Below are positions 42,505 through 51,571 of a DNA stretch of 64,000 nucleotides, piece after piece. Source of the DNA: an uncultured Clostridia bacterium (GTDB lineage: Bacteria; Bacillota; Clostridia; Oscillospirales; Acutalibacteraceae). The notes beneath the pieces are model-generated. The model did no database searches. It worked only from the letters and a program-made list of their open reading frames with translations, and had not been told where the DNA came from. A program made the translations under genes and the position numbers. The stretch's first letter is position 1, and each line of letters starts with the position of its first letter. The DNA lies in NCBI GenBank assembly GCA_947625785.1, contig CANQPS010000015.1, forward strand, positions 1 through 64,000, in the 5' to 3' direction.

Positions 42505-44910
42505 TTACTTTACAGGAGTAGCATTCCACACTTTTTCGGCATATTCTTTTACAACTCTGTCGCTTGTAAATGAACCGGCATTTGCAATATTAGTTAAAGA
42601 CATATTATTCCATAATTTTCTGTCATTATAAAGTTGAGATAGTTTCTTTTGAGCATTTGCATAATCTGCAAAATCTGCAAGTATCATATAATTATCACTG
42701 TTTATCAATGAACGAGAAATATCATCATATCTCATTTTACCAAATCCCGCAGATATTTCATCAATAACATTTTTAATAATATGATTATTATCATAATAAA
42801 CCATTGGATTATATCCTATTTTTCTGAGATTATTAACCTCGCTTGGCGACATACCAAAGATAACTATATTATCATCACCAACTGCATCTTTAATCTCAAT
42901 ATTGGCACCGCCTTTTGTACCTAATGTTATAGCACCGTTTATCATTAATTTCATATTGCCCGTACCGGATGCCTCCGAACCCGCAATAGAAATTTGTTCG
43001 CTTATCTCGGCAGAAGGCATTAATTTTTCAGCAACAGTTACTCTGTAATCTTCGAGGTATATAACTTTTAACTTTTTATTTACAGTCGGGTCGTTATTAA
43101 TTTTATTTGATAAATCTACTATAAATCTTATTATCTGTTTTGCAAAATAATATCCCGGAGCAGCCTTTGCACCAAATATATATGTTTTTGGTGTAAATTC
43201 GGCATTTGGATTTTCCCTTAACCACTGATATAAAGACAATATATGCAAAGCATTAAGAAGTTGGCGTTTATATTCGTGCAAACGCTTTACCTGTACATCA
43301 AAAATGGAATTTGGGTCAACTATTATTCCGTTACTTTCCTTTATATATTCCGCCATTTTCTTTTTATTGTAAAGTTTAATTTTTTCAAGTTGTTCAAGAA
43401 CTCCGTTATCATTCTTGAAATTATTTAATTTTTCAAGAGCCTGCGAATTATATATAAATTCATTACCAATTAGTTCTGTTATAAAATCGGCAAGTTTTGG
43501 ATTTGCTTGATTTAACCATCTTCTGTGTGCAATACCATTTGTTATACTTAGGAATTTGTCCGGTGTAATATTATAAAAGTCATTAAATACCGTATCTTTT
43601 AAGGTTTGTGTGTGTAATTTGGATACACCGTTTACGCTGTGACTTCCGGCAACCGCAAGATTGGCTATCTTGATTATATTATCGCTAATAATTGCCATTC
43701 TTGAAATTTTTTCTTTGTCAATGTCCATTTTTATTAACTCTGCACAGTAACGCTTATTAATCTCGACAATTATTTGATAAATTCTTGGTAATCTTCTTTT
43801 AATCAAATCTTCTCCCCAACATTCAAGGGTATCTCTGACTATATTGTGATTTGTGTAGGATATTGTTCTTGTTACTATATCCCAAGCTGTATCCCAACTG
43901 TACCCGCAATCATCAAGCATTATTCTCATAAGCTCCGGAATTGCTAAAACAGGGTGTGTATCATTAAGATGAATTGCCGTTAAATCAGGCAGGTTGTCAA
44001 GAGTACAGTATTTGCGTAAATGTCTTTTTATAATATCCTGAATTGTCGCAGATACAAGAAAATACTGCTGTGTTAATCTTAAACTTTTGCCTTCTTGGTG
44101 ATTATCCTCCGGATAGAGTACCTTAGTAATAACCTCAGCCATAGCATTTTGCTCCATAGCTCTGATATATTCTCCACCGTTAAATAAACTCATATCAAAT
44201 TCTGATGATTTTGCAGCCCATAATCTTATGCGGCCTACACCTTTTCCGTCTTTTCCCGATACCATTAAATCATACGGTATAGCTATAACCTTTTTGGCAT
44301 TCTCAATTTTAATACAATGGTAATCACCTTCCCAGGTTTCCTTTACTTCTCCGTCAAAAAGGACCTCTATGCTTTTTTCCTGATGCGGCTGCAGCCATAC
44401 TGAACCACCCGGCAGCCAAAATTCCGGCAATTCAGTTTGCCAACCGTCTACTAATTTTTGTCTGAATACACCGTATTCATATCTCAGCGAATACCCCATT
44501 CCTAAATAGCCCTGTGTGGCAAGACCGTCCATAACACACGCTGCTAAGCGTCCAAGTCCTGCATTACCTAAACCAGCGTCCGGTTCTTCTTCATATATAT
44601 TTTCAAGTTTTACATTCATACTTTTTAAGGCAGAATCCATAACCTTTTCAAGTCCAAGATTATACAAGTTATTTTTTAATGAACGGCCCATAAGAAATTC
44701 CATACATAAATAATAAATCTGTTTTTTACCCTGTATTTCTGCTTCTTCTATAAATCTATTGTAATCTTTTGTCATTATATCTCTAACAACAAGTACAACA
44801 GCCTTATAGAAATGTTCATTAGTAGCTTCAATAGGGCTTACTCCAAAATTATGCGATAACTTAGCAAGAATAAGCTCTCTTGCTTCCCCAGCATTAATAT
44901 TATAATTCAT
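42505..44910 (-). CDS. glgP: Glycogen phosphorylase (GT35)
   Basis: The 801-residue enzyme releases glucose-1-phosphate from glycogen. It shows PDAGLGNAGLGRLAACVMDG, HLNDTHPVLAIPELMR, VKRLHEYKRQLLN, and the PLP-binding block EASGTGNMKLMINGA with its Lys, then TLGTKGGANIEI. ATG 44910 follows GGAGGG. It is not linked to glgA in this genome (24 kb apart) and stands alone. With glgA it indicates storage and use of glycogen, often tied to sporulation. Confidence 0.95.
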   Translation of the reverse strand: MNYNINAGEARELILAKLSHNFGVSPIEATNEHFYKAVVLVVRDIMTKDYNRFIEEAEIQGKKQIYYLCMEFLMGRSLKNNLYNLGLEKVMDSALKSMNVKLENIYEEEPDAGLGNAGLGRLAACVMDGLATQGYLGMGYSLRYEYGVFRQKLVDGWQTELPEFWLPGGSVWLQPHQEKSIEVLFDGEVKETWEGDYHCIKIENAKKVIAIPYDLMVSGKDGKGVGRIRLWAAKSSEFDMSLFNGGEYIRAMEQNAMAEVITKVLYPEDNHQEGKSLRLTQQYFLVSATIQDIIKRHLRKYCTLDNLPDLTAIHLNDTHPVLAIPELMRIMLDDCGYSWDTAWDIVTRTISYTNHNIVRDTLECWGEDLIKRRLPRIYQIIVEINKRYCAELIKMDIDKEKISRMAIISDNIIKIANLAVAGSHSVNGVSKLHTQTLKDTVFNDFYNITPDKFLSITNGIAHRRWLNQANPKLADFITELIGNEFIYNSQALEKLNNFKNDNGVLEQLEKIKLYNKKKMAEYIKESNGIIVDPNSIFDVQVKRLHEYKRQLLNALHILSLYQWLRENPNAEFTPKTYIFGAKAAPGYYFAKQIIRFIVDLSNKINNDPTVNKKLKVIYLEDYRVTVAEKLMPSAEISEQISIAGSEASGTGNMKLMINGAITLGTKGGANIEIKDAVGDDNIVIFGMSPSEVNNLRKIGYNPMVYYDNNHIIKNVIDEISAGFGKMRYDDISRSLINSDNYMILADFADYANAQKKLSQLYNDRKLWNNMSLTNIANAGSFTSDRVVKEYAEKVWNATPVK

Positions 44911-45053
44911 AATAAAATCCCTCCATTCAAGTATCCGCAACAGCGTACAATACCCAATTATACTGTATAATTATACCATATTTTATGCCAAAATTCAACA
45001 CCACCGATATAATATGCGGAAAAGTAAAATTTAGAGTTTATTATTCTAATATT

Positions 45054-46508
45054 TTATAAATAAGAATTCATATCTTTTAAAACATATAATCTATCAATAT
45101 GTTCATCATTTTCAAAATAGTATTTTTCTTCTGCGACACATATATATAAATCAAAATTTTTTTCTAAATCTCTTGTTACTATAAAATCCACTTTACCATT
45201 ATTGACATAGTCGTCCTGCATTTCGGTCATTTCCGGCAAATTTATATTAAGACTGCAAAAGAATTTACAATTAGGAACTATATCACAAACCGTATAATAC
45301 CCTCCGTCCAAAAATCCGTAATTTAATAGTGTAGGATTTTCGTATTTTGATATATAGTCTTTAAATTTATACTGCGGCAAATCTTGTTTTTGAAATAATA
45401 TCATATAAGTGTTGCTGCTTATGAGTACTGTAACTACTAAACAAACCGAATAAACCGCAATCATTAAAATTTTAGACAGCTTAATATTATATAAAAATTT
45501 ACAAATTGCTATAAACCCAAAAATCGCAAATGATGATAATATAAAAGAATAATATATATATGCTTTCGAACCTATAAAAATAAAACTTACAAGTGTAATA
45601 AATGGTAATATTATTTGCAGTCGTTCTAATTTATTTTTAGTGGATTTAATTAAAAATATACCAAATCCAAGCATTATATACAGCAGTCCACTTGTGAATA
45701 TACTTACAAATAAATTGCGTAACAAATTCACTATAAATATACTGTTATTTTCGCCGCCATATAGAAAAATATTATTGTAAAAATATACTTTTACGCAATC
45801 ATTTATAGCGTTATTAATATAAAAATATATAAATACAGGCAATGTACATACTATTACTCCTGATGCAAATAATAAAAATATTTTAAGTAAACACTTAAAA
45901 TCCTTTGATTTAACGGCAATAATAACAGGCAATATAATCCAACCTATATAAAATCCTACCATAGTAAACTTTATCCATAATACACAAGCTGCCGTTATAC
46001 CTATAATTATATATTCTATATTTTTAATTTTGATATTATTTTTTATAGACCTGATGCCTATATATATAGCATAAGATAAAAACGGTAAACAAAATTCTTC
46101 TGCACTGTCACCATGTGCAAAACAAGGTAAACTATAAATAATGCTCGCAAAAATCGGAATAAATATAATAAATTTTCTGTCAATATAAAGTTTCGCTGTT
46201 TTAAATGAAAAATATAAGAATATAAAGCCTGAAATTATCTCAAATATATACACACCTAAAAATGTGGTGTTTGATATATAGTATGCTAAACTATGAAATA
46301 CATATAATAATATACCCTTCTGTTCATAAATATCTTTATATAAAATTTTACCATTAGCCATAGATTTTCCCACTGTAAAAAAACAGTTCGAGTCAACCCA
46401 GTCATTTAACGGGTATAATGGTGATGATTTTGAAAATATGGTAACACATATAACCGTTACTATGAAAATTACTGCAGCATCTATATATTTGTGCTTTATT
46501 TTCCCCAT
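45054..46508 (-). CDS. GT-C-like polytopic glycosyltransferase family protein
   Basis: The 484-residue protein has about 11 membrane segments and a GT-C-like first extracytoplasmic loop: NDWVDSNCFFTVGKSMANGKILYKDIYEQKG, with the Asp that normally binds the polyprenyl-phosphate sugar or metal. A small soluble C-terminal domain follows. This pattern matches the PMT/DUF2029-like proteins of Firmicutes involved in surface glycan decoration. The donor and acceptor are unknown. No polysaccharide genes are adjacent. I see no strong ribosome site. Confidence 0.7.
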   Translation of the reverse strand: MGKIKHKYIDAAVIFIVTVICVTIFSKSSPLYPLNDWVDSNCFFTVGKSMANGKILYKDIYEQKGILLYVFHSLAYYISNTTFLGVYIFEIISGFIFLYFSFKTAKLYIDRKFIIFIPIFASIIYSLPCFAHGDSAEEFCLPFLSYAIYIGIRSIKNNIKIKNIEYIIIGITAACVLWIKFTMVGFYIGWIILPVIIAVKSKDFKCLLKIFLLFASGVIVCTLPVFIYFYINNAINDCVKVYFYNNIFLYGGENNSIFIVNLLRNLFVSIFTSGLLYIMLGFGIFLIKSTKNKLERLQIILPFITLVSFIFIGSKAYIYYSFILSSFAIFGFIAICKFLYNIKLSKILMIAVYSVCLVVTVLISSNTYMILFQKQDLPQYKFKDYISKYENPTLLNYGFLDGGYYTVCDIVPNCKFFCSLNINLPEMTEMQDDYVNNGKVDFIVTRDLEKNFDLYICVAEEKYYFENDEHIDRLYVLKDMNSYL

Positions 46509-46623
46509 TTTGTGAAATCCCCTCTGAATTGTAATATATATCTGATTTTATCATATATTGATTTTATTAACAAGATATTGGCAAGTTACATATATAATTT
46601 TACCAATTCACTTTTTTATGGAG

Positions 46624-46662
46624 AAAAGTGCACAAAGCATATATTATTCAAGCTGCACTTTT
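46624..46662. other. Hairpin in the divergent region before the MarR gene
   Basis: AAAAGTGCA pairs with TGCACTTTT, followed by TT on the plus strand. No plus-strand gene precedes it. On the minus strand it lies 115 bp before the GT-C-like start, so it could be an attenuator of that leader or the end of a small RNA. Confidence 0.35.
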
Positions 46663-46714
46663 TGTTGACCTATATAATTTTATTTAATAAAATATTAATA
46701 AACTACCTTATTAA

Positions 46715-46742
46715 TTGACAACGTTTTTTAAACTGTTATAAT
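46715..46742 (+). promoter_or_regulatory. Promoter with imperfect palindrome for marR-citrate synthase
   Basis: TTGACA (46715-46720), 16 bases, TATAAT (46737-46742). The spacer holds AACGTTTTTTAAACTGTT (46720-46737), an imperfect palindrome of the size a MarR dimer binds, so autoregulation is plausible. Confidence 0.6.
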
Positions 46743-46787
46743 AATAGTAAGGTACTTGAATATATTTTTTCAAAGGTCGTGTAACTA

Positions 46788-47225
46788 ATGAGTAACATAG
46801 ACGAAGAACTTATGGATACTATACATAAGTGGTCTGTGCAGATGAGAGGAAAAATTGCTTCGGGAGATATTGCAGAAAAAGGTATTATTCATTCTTTTTT
46901 AGAAAGAGAACGCATCTTAAAAATAATAGATATAAGTGAAAATATAAGTCAAAGAAAATTGGCTCAAATTATATCTATCAGTCCGCAGTCTATATCAGAA
47001 ACCCTTACTAAACTTGAAAATGACGGCTATATTACAAGAACAAAAAACCAAAACGATAAAAGGGAAACTTTAATTTTTCTGACCGAAAATGGCAGACAAC
47101 GCCTGAAAGAAATTGACAAAATGAGAAAACAACAAACTTTGCATTTTCTCAGTCCCCTAAACAATGCAGAAAAAGAAACTTTACTAATTCTTTTAAAAAA
47201 ATTAATTAAACATAGAAAGGAATAA
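46788..47225 (+). CDS. MarR-family regulator in operon with citrate synthase
   Basis: The 145-residue winged-helix protein has ISQRKLAQIISISPQSISETLTKLENDGYITRTKNQNDKRETLIFLTENG, the MarR recognition helix and wing with the DKR/E motif. Dimerisation helices flank it at both ends. It ends 5 bp before the second citrate synthase, with which it is clearly co-transcribed. It probably represses this two-gene operon in response to an unknown small molecule. Confidence 0.88.
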   Translation: MSNIDEELMDTIHKWSVQMRGKIASGDIAEKGIIHSFLERERILKIIDISENISQRKLAQIISISPQSISETLTKLENDGYITRTKNQNDKRETLIFLTENGRQRLKEIDKMRKQQTLHFLSPLNNAEKETLLILLKKLIKHRKE

Positions 47226-47230
47226 TTACA

Positions 47231-48589
47231 ATGAGAGAATTCAAGGAGAGCAGAAAACTATCTGTTGAAAAAATTTCAGAATACGCTTCAAAACAGTCAC
47301 CCATTTGTATAAAAAATGATACTATCTCTGATACATTATTTAAAGAATACGGCGTTAATCGTGGTCTGCGTGATCTAAACGGTAAGGGCGTTCTTACAGG
47401 TCTTACAAATATTTCAAAAATTGTTTCATTCAAGAATGTTAATGGCGAAAGAGTTCCTTGTGATGGAGAACTATGGTATCGTGGATATAGAATAGAATCT
47501 TTAATCTCTGAATTGGGCAAAGATGAGTTCGGATTTGAAAGAACAGCATATCTATTACTGTTTGGTGAAAAACCTAATCCTGACGAGTTAAGCAAATTTA
47601 TAAACATATTAGGTCACAGCAAAAAATTACCAAGTAATTTTACAAGAGATGTAATAATGAAAGCTCCATCAAAAGATATTATGAACTCTATGACAAAAAG
47701 TATTTTGACCTTGGCATCTTATGACAGAACCCCTTCATCAAGCAGTATTGATAATGATATAAGACAATGTATTCAACTTATATCAGTATTTCCTATGCTT
47801 GCTATATACGGATATAATTCTTATAATCACTATATCAATGATGACAGTATGTATATACACAATCCAAAATTTGAATTGTCAACCGCTGAAAATATTCTAA
47901 GATTACTAAGACCAGAAAAAAATTACACGCAGATAGAAGCAAAAGTTCTTGATATTGTACTTATGCTGCATATGGAACACGGAGGCGGTAATAACTCAAC
48001 ATTTACAACAAGAGTTGTAACATCATCCGGCTCAGATACATATTCGGCAATAGCAGCCGCTATGTCATCTTTAAAAGGTCCAAAACACGGCGGTGCAAAT
48101 ATTAAAGTTATGGAAATGATACAAAATATTAAAGATAATGTTAATGACTACAAGGATAAAGATGAAATAGAAGATTATTTAAGAAAAATGCTTGATGGTC
48201 AGGTTTTTGACAATAAAGGTCTTATATATGGTATGGGACACGCTGTTTATTCTGTTTCAGACCCAAGAGAAAGAGTTCTTAAATCTTATGTGGAAAAATT
48301 AGCCGCATTTAAAAATAAAACTGATGATATGATGTTATATAATTATATTGAAGAATTAGCTCCTAAACTTATAGCCGAAAAACGACATATATTTAAAGGA
48401 GTAAGTCCAAATGTAGATTTTTATAGTGGTTTCGTTTATGATATGCTTGGTATCCCACTTGAATTGTACACACCGCTTTTTGCCGTAGCGAGGGTTGTTG
48501 GTTGGTCTGCCCATAGAATAGAAGAATTAATTGGTATGAATAAGATTATCAGACCTGCTTATATGAGTGTTATGAAAGAAAAAGAATAA
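47231..48589 (+). CDS. Citrate synthase (second of two)
   Basis: The 452-residue citrate/2-methylcitrate synthase family enzyme has LMLHMEHGGGNNSTFTTR, SSLKGPKHGGAN, GMGHAVYSVSDPRE and VDFYSGFVYDMLGIPLELYTP, all active-site segments intact. It is a paralogue of the 15.9-kb enzyme over the full length, sharing the EYGVNRGLRD opening, but clearly diverged. Being under MarR control, it may serve a special carbon state, or act on propionyl-CoA as a methylcitrate synthase. No methylcitrate genes are nearby. RBS AAGGAA. Confidence 0.92.
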   Translation: MREFKESRKLSVEKISEYASKQSPICIKNDTISDTLFKEYGVNRGLRDLNGKGVLTGLTNISKIVSFKNVNGERVPCDGELWYRGYRIESLISELGKDEFGFERTAYLLLFGEKPNPDELSKFINILGHSKKLPSNFTRDVIMKAPSKDIMNSMTKSILTLASYDRTPSSSSIDNDIRQCIQLISVFPMLAIYGYNSYNHYINDDSMYIHNPKFELSTAENILRLLRPEKNYTQIEAKVLDIVLMLHMEHGGGNNSTFTTRVVTSSGSDTYSAIAAAMSSLKGPKHGGANIKVMEMIQNIKDNVNDYKDKDEIEDYLRKMLDGQVFDNKGLIYGMGHAVYSVSDPRERVLKSYVEKLAAFKNKTDDMMLYNYIEELAPKLIAEKRHIFKGVSPNVDFYSGFVYDMLGIPLELYTPLFAVARVVGWSAHRIEELIGMNKIIRPAYMSVMKEKE

Positions 48590-48610
48590 ATATTTTTTGT
48601 AATTCTAAAT

Positions 48611-48659
48611 ATTAGTTAAGAAAAATCGTAAGCACAATAAGCACGAATTTTTAACTAAT
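48611..48659 (+). terminator. Imperfect hairpin after citrate synthase
   Basis: ATTAGTTAA-g-AAAAATCGT is imperfectly complementary to ACGAATTTTTAACTAAT. A better terminator follows about 60 bp on. Confidence 0.5.
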
Positions 48660-48721
48660 CTCAAAAATAAAAATCACCCATTTTTGGCAATATCATTAAG
48701 ATAAGAAAGTAAGATAAAGAT

Positions 48722-48759
48722 AAAAATGCAGTCAAGAAGAAAGTCTCGACTGCATTTTT
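48722..48759 (+). terminator. Terminator at the end of the backbone segment
   Basis: AAAAATGCAGTC (48722-48733) pairs with GACTGCATTTTT (48748-48759). It marks the last backbone-like feature before insertion-sequence debris. Confidence 0.8.
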
Positions 48760-48827
48760 AGTTATTTGCATAGAAACAAGACCGACGAAAAGTCAGCCTG
48801 AAAAAATGTATTGAAAAATAAGAAGTG

Positions 48828-49586
48828 CTATGCTATTCTGTAAATGAAGCTGACGGCAGATTTAGATTTGTGCAATCTGGGCTTACTTTTCAGAGAACGA
48901 ATTGGAAGAAGGTTCTTTTGGATAACGGCTTCAACGAAGTCCGGAGTACAGAAGCCGAGAAAGAATTTGCGGAACACATTAACAGAGGCAGAGAAATTGA
49001 TCCTGTAAAGAAGATTTCTCGCTGCGTTACGAATTGAAATGCCGGCAGCAATCAATTCTGAAAAATTGTACATGGTGAGTTTAGCAAATATTCCTTGGAT
49101 GATGTGCCCCGGCTTTTTTGAGTGAAAGTAAAGCAAACCGATAGTGTATTTGAGAGAACGAAAATATGTATGGGAAAGCAGATCGTAAAGAGCATTTAAG
49201 TGGTAAAGGTTATATGGTTTACTGTCACCCTGTTCGTAATAAGAATCAGGATCATTGGGATTTATAGGCGTACGAATATCCGAACCGTCAACCGCCAACA
49301 GTCGGTAACCGTCAAATAGCTTAATCGGATTCATAGTATTTATGAATTGTTTAAGAACATCTTCAAACGCTGATGGAAGTTCAGTATTCCCTGAGAAAAT
49401 ATCTATCATTTCATTATTCAGGGATTTTGAGCTGAACCCCAGAACTGTTTTTATTACCTTGTCCATAGGTAAATTCTTTCTTCCGGTAAAATCTGTTTCG
49501 GGATTGCGACACTATCTACTTGTTGATTGACAAACTGCCCTGATACTTTTGCTTAATGCAGCTTTTATTCTTTTGACCTGATTCAT
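48828..49586 (-). pseudogene. Decayed IS4-family transposase
   Basis: Read leftward from ATG 49586, the frame opens MNQVKRIKAALSKSI and hits TAG at codon 25, then stays open from ATG 49466. It contains LLAVDGSDIRTPINPNDPDS (first DDE-region Asp) and runs directly from LLSHTY into FRSLKYTIGLLYFHSKKPG, which in full-length relatives lies about 190 residues later. Another short stretch is lost around PSAFEDVLKQ. The remnant keeps the C-terminal NLLPIRS and SFIYRIA. With the amber stop and two deletions it cannot be active. Confidence 0.85.
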
Positions 49587-50026
49587 AGTTTTTTGCTCCC
49601 TGTAATTAAGATTGGATTTTACTCCTAATTACAAGGGCTGAATCTGTTCGTAAAGCGAACAGATTCAGCCGCACATTTCTTCTATTTTGTCAAGTCTTTT
49701 TCAAAAAAAATAAGATAATCTCTAAAAAAACAGGGTACCCACTAACTTGTGAGTGCTCTGTTGCTTAACTTAATGATATTGCGCTTGATGCGATACTTTC
49801 ATATGTTATTGATTTACTATTGCTCGATAAACGGGAATTTGTTGCGATAAATCTTTGATAAAGAACATTTCCAGCGGCTCTTTCGGTTGTTACGCCCTTT
49901 TTCTATGCATAATAACATAATGAAGGTATCCCCTCAATCCTCCAGCGAATATCTAAAAACCCTTAAAATGGTAAAATAGCTCCAAGCAGGTCTGAATAAG
50001 TCTGAGGACCGGAAATACTGAAGCCT
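49587..50026. other. Insertion-sequence debris without intact genes
   Basis: 440 bp with no plausible gene. It begins with the probable IS4-type end: TGTAATTA/TAATTACA and a 15-bp perfect hairpin GGCTGAATCTGTTCG/CGAACAGATTCAGCC at 49636-49670. A scrap GTCAAGTCTTTTTCAAAA resembling the 193-bp repeat follows near 49688. The rest is unassigned and leads into the IS66 remnant. Confidence 0.5.
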
Positions 50027-50290
50027 TTGCCTGATGAATACTGGAAACACATCGAAGGTATTTACGCTGCAAGCGGTTTGAATCTGGCAAAAGCAGTAAC
50101 ATATTCCTTAAATCAAAAAAGACAGCTCAACAATGTTCTTCTCAATGCAAGCTTAGAGTTTACCAACAACTGTACCGAGCGTGCGATCAAGCCTTTCGTT
50201 ATCGGAAGGAAAATCTGGTTGTTCTCAGACACGGCCAAGGGTGTTTATGCCAGTGCAAAATGTTACAGCATTATAGAGTTGGCTCGATAA
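50027..50290 (+). pseudogene. IS66-family transposase C-terminal remnant
   Basis: About 87 codons match the IS66 transposase end: KAVTYSLNQKRQLNNVLLNASLEFTNNCTERAIKPFVIGRKIWLFSDTAKGVYASA, with the conserved NN-x-ERAIKPFVIGRKN-like block. The upstream two thirds of the enzyme and the accessory IS66 genes are absent. It marks a second unrelated IS insertion at this boundary. Confidence 0.85.
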
Positions 50291-50614
50291 ATACTGAAGG
50301 TTTTGGAAAAATTGCGAGAGACTTTTGCAGAACTCATTTCAAATGGTTTCTTTGTTGGCTTTTATTCGTATTATTCTCAAAAGATACTAAACAGGCTCTA
50401 AAAGCATTTAATTTCTTACTGTAAAAAATTACTTTATTGACAGCTACAAATCATAATGCTAATATTGCAACGAGTGTAAGTTGTAGTTGATATTATGCAA
50501 AAATTCGCAAAAAATCAGCAACAGGGAAATAGCCGACATTTTTATATAATTGGATGGTTACAGAACCCTGCTGTTGTTTTACATTGCCTCTGTATTAATA
50601 GAAAGGAAAGTCAG
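50291..50614. other. 324-bp leader region of the HTH-STAND pair
   Basis: The region follows the IS66 scrap. Near its end lies the ribosome site GAAAGGAAAG (50601-50610). No RNA element or confident promoter is recognised. Confidence 0.4.
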
Positions 50615-51565
50615 ATGGAACATGATGTTATTCAGCTTGCCAATCAGATTATTTACAAAGAGCCTAAGCGTAGACCCGAGGCAGATTGGGTACAACAAAT
50701 TGTTGACCGTTTTGCAAAAGCTGAGGGAGTAAGTGGCCGTACTGAAACGGATCAGCTGATTTATAAAAAAATGTATGGCAAAGCTGCCAAAAAAACGGAT
50801 ACCGTAAAAATACGTTACTGGAGAACAGGTCACCATCTTCCATCAAGTCGCGAAGAAGCGATTAGATTTTCTAAGGTGCTGCAGATGAGTCAAAGTGAAA
50901 CAATATATTTTTTGCAGTCGTATATGGAGAAGAGTGATTTGGTATTTGACATCTTATCTAACTTTGAGGAATCCTCAGATTACATATACAAGCAGCGTAG
51001 ATTACTTATGGAAACGATGATTTCGGAATATATTGCCAAAATTCCAATATCTCGAATTGTTCAGATTGGCATTCCGTACGAAAAACTTGCCATATATACA
51101 AGACATCTATACTGTTTGGATGCCTTAAGTGCTACATCAATTGCCTCAAGTGACTGCCAAAAGGCAATTGCTAAGGATCATATGTCAAGTGGTAATTATG
51201 AATCCGAATTTCTTAGAATATGTAAGTTGTCAGGTGAATTTCCCAGACGCACAATGCTGCGTCACATATTTCTTCTTAGCATACCATATCTTAACCGCCG
51301 CTTGCTTGATGAACGACTTAATGCTCTAGGATATCTACCGCTTACCGAGGGGCATACAAACCAACATAGTGCATTGATTGATGACCTTATAATAGGATTT
51401 CTCGATCTTTATGAGACCTTCTGTTCGGGAAAAGATCCTTTAACATGCCGTCATTGGATGTTTGAACAACTTAGTAAGCTGGATCAATATCTGTCAGATA
51501 TCGGAAAGGATGAGTACCGTTTTTTGAATTTTCGCATACTGTCAACAATGGCAGATTATAGGTGA
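50615..51565 (+). CDS. HTH-like regulatory partner of a STAND ATPase
   Basis: ATG 50615 is chosen for GAAAGGAAAG just upstream; the longer frame has no ribosome site. The 316-residue protein has an N-terminal segment that reads like a lambda-repressor-type fold: RTETDQLIYKKMYGKA, then VKIRYWRTGHHLPSSREEAIRFSKVLQMSQSETIYFLQ (about residues 35-105). The remaining two thirds are all-helical with Leu/Tyr-rich repeats and no enzyme motif. It ends 6 bp before the STAND gene, so the two are co-expressed and probably interact. Composition is less AT-rich than the backbone. Confidence 0.72.
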   Translation: MEHDVIQLANQIIYKEPKRRPEADWVQQIVDRFAKAEGVSGRTETDQLIYKKMYGKAAKKTDTVKIRYWRTGHHLPSSREEAIRFSKVLQMSQSETIYFLQSYMEKSDLVFDILSNFEESSDYIYKQRRLLMETMISEYIAKIPISRIVQIGIPYEKLAIYTRHLYCLDALSATSIASSDCQKAIAKDHMSSGNYESEFLRICKLSGEFPRRTMLRHIFLLSIPYLNRRLLDERLNALGYLPLTEGHTNQHSALIDDLIIGFLDLYETFCSGKDPLTCRHWMFEQLSKLDQYLSDIGKDEYRFLNFRILSTMADYR

Positions 51566-51571
51566 TAAATT

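Noticed and set aside
48828-49466. Intact transposase on the reverse strand
   Set aside because: Compared with full-length relatives it skips about 190 residues of the catalytic core and has an upstream amber codon.
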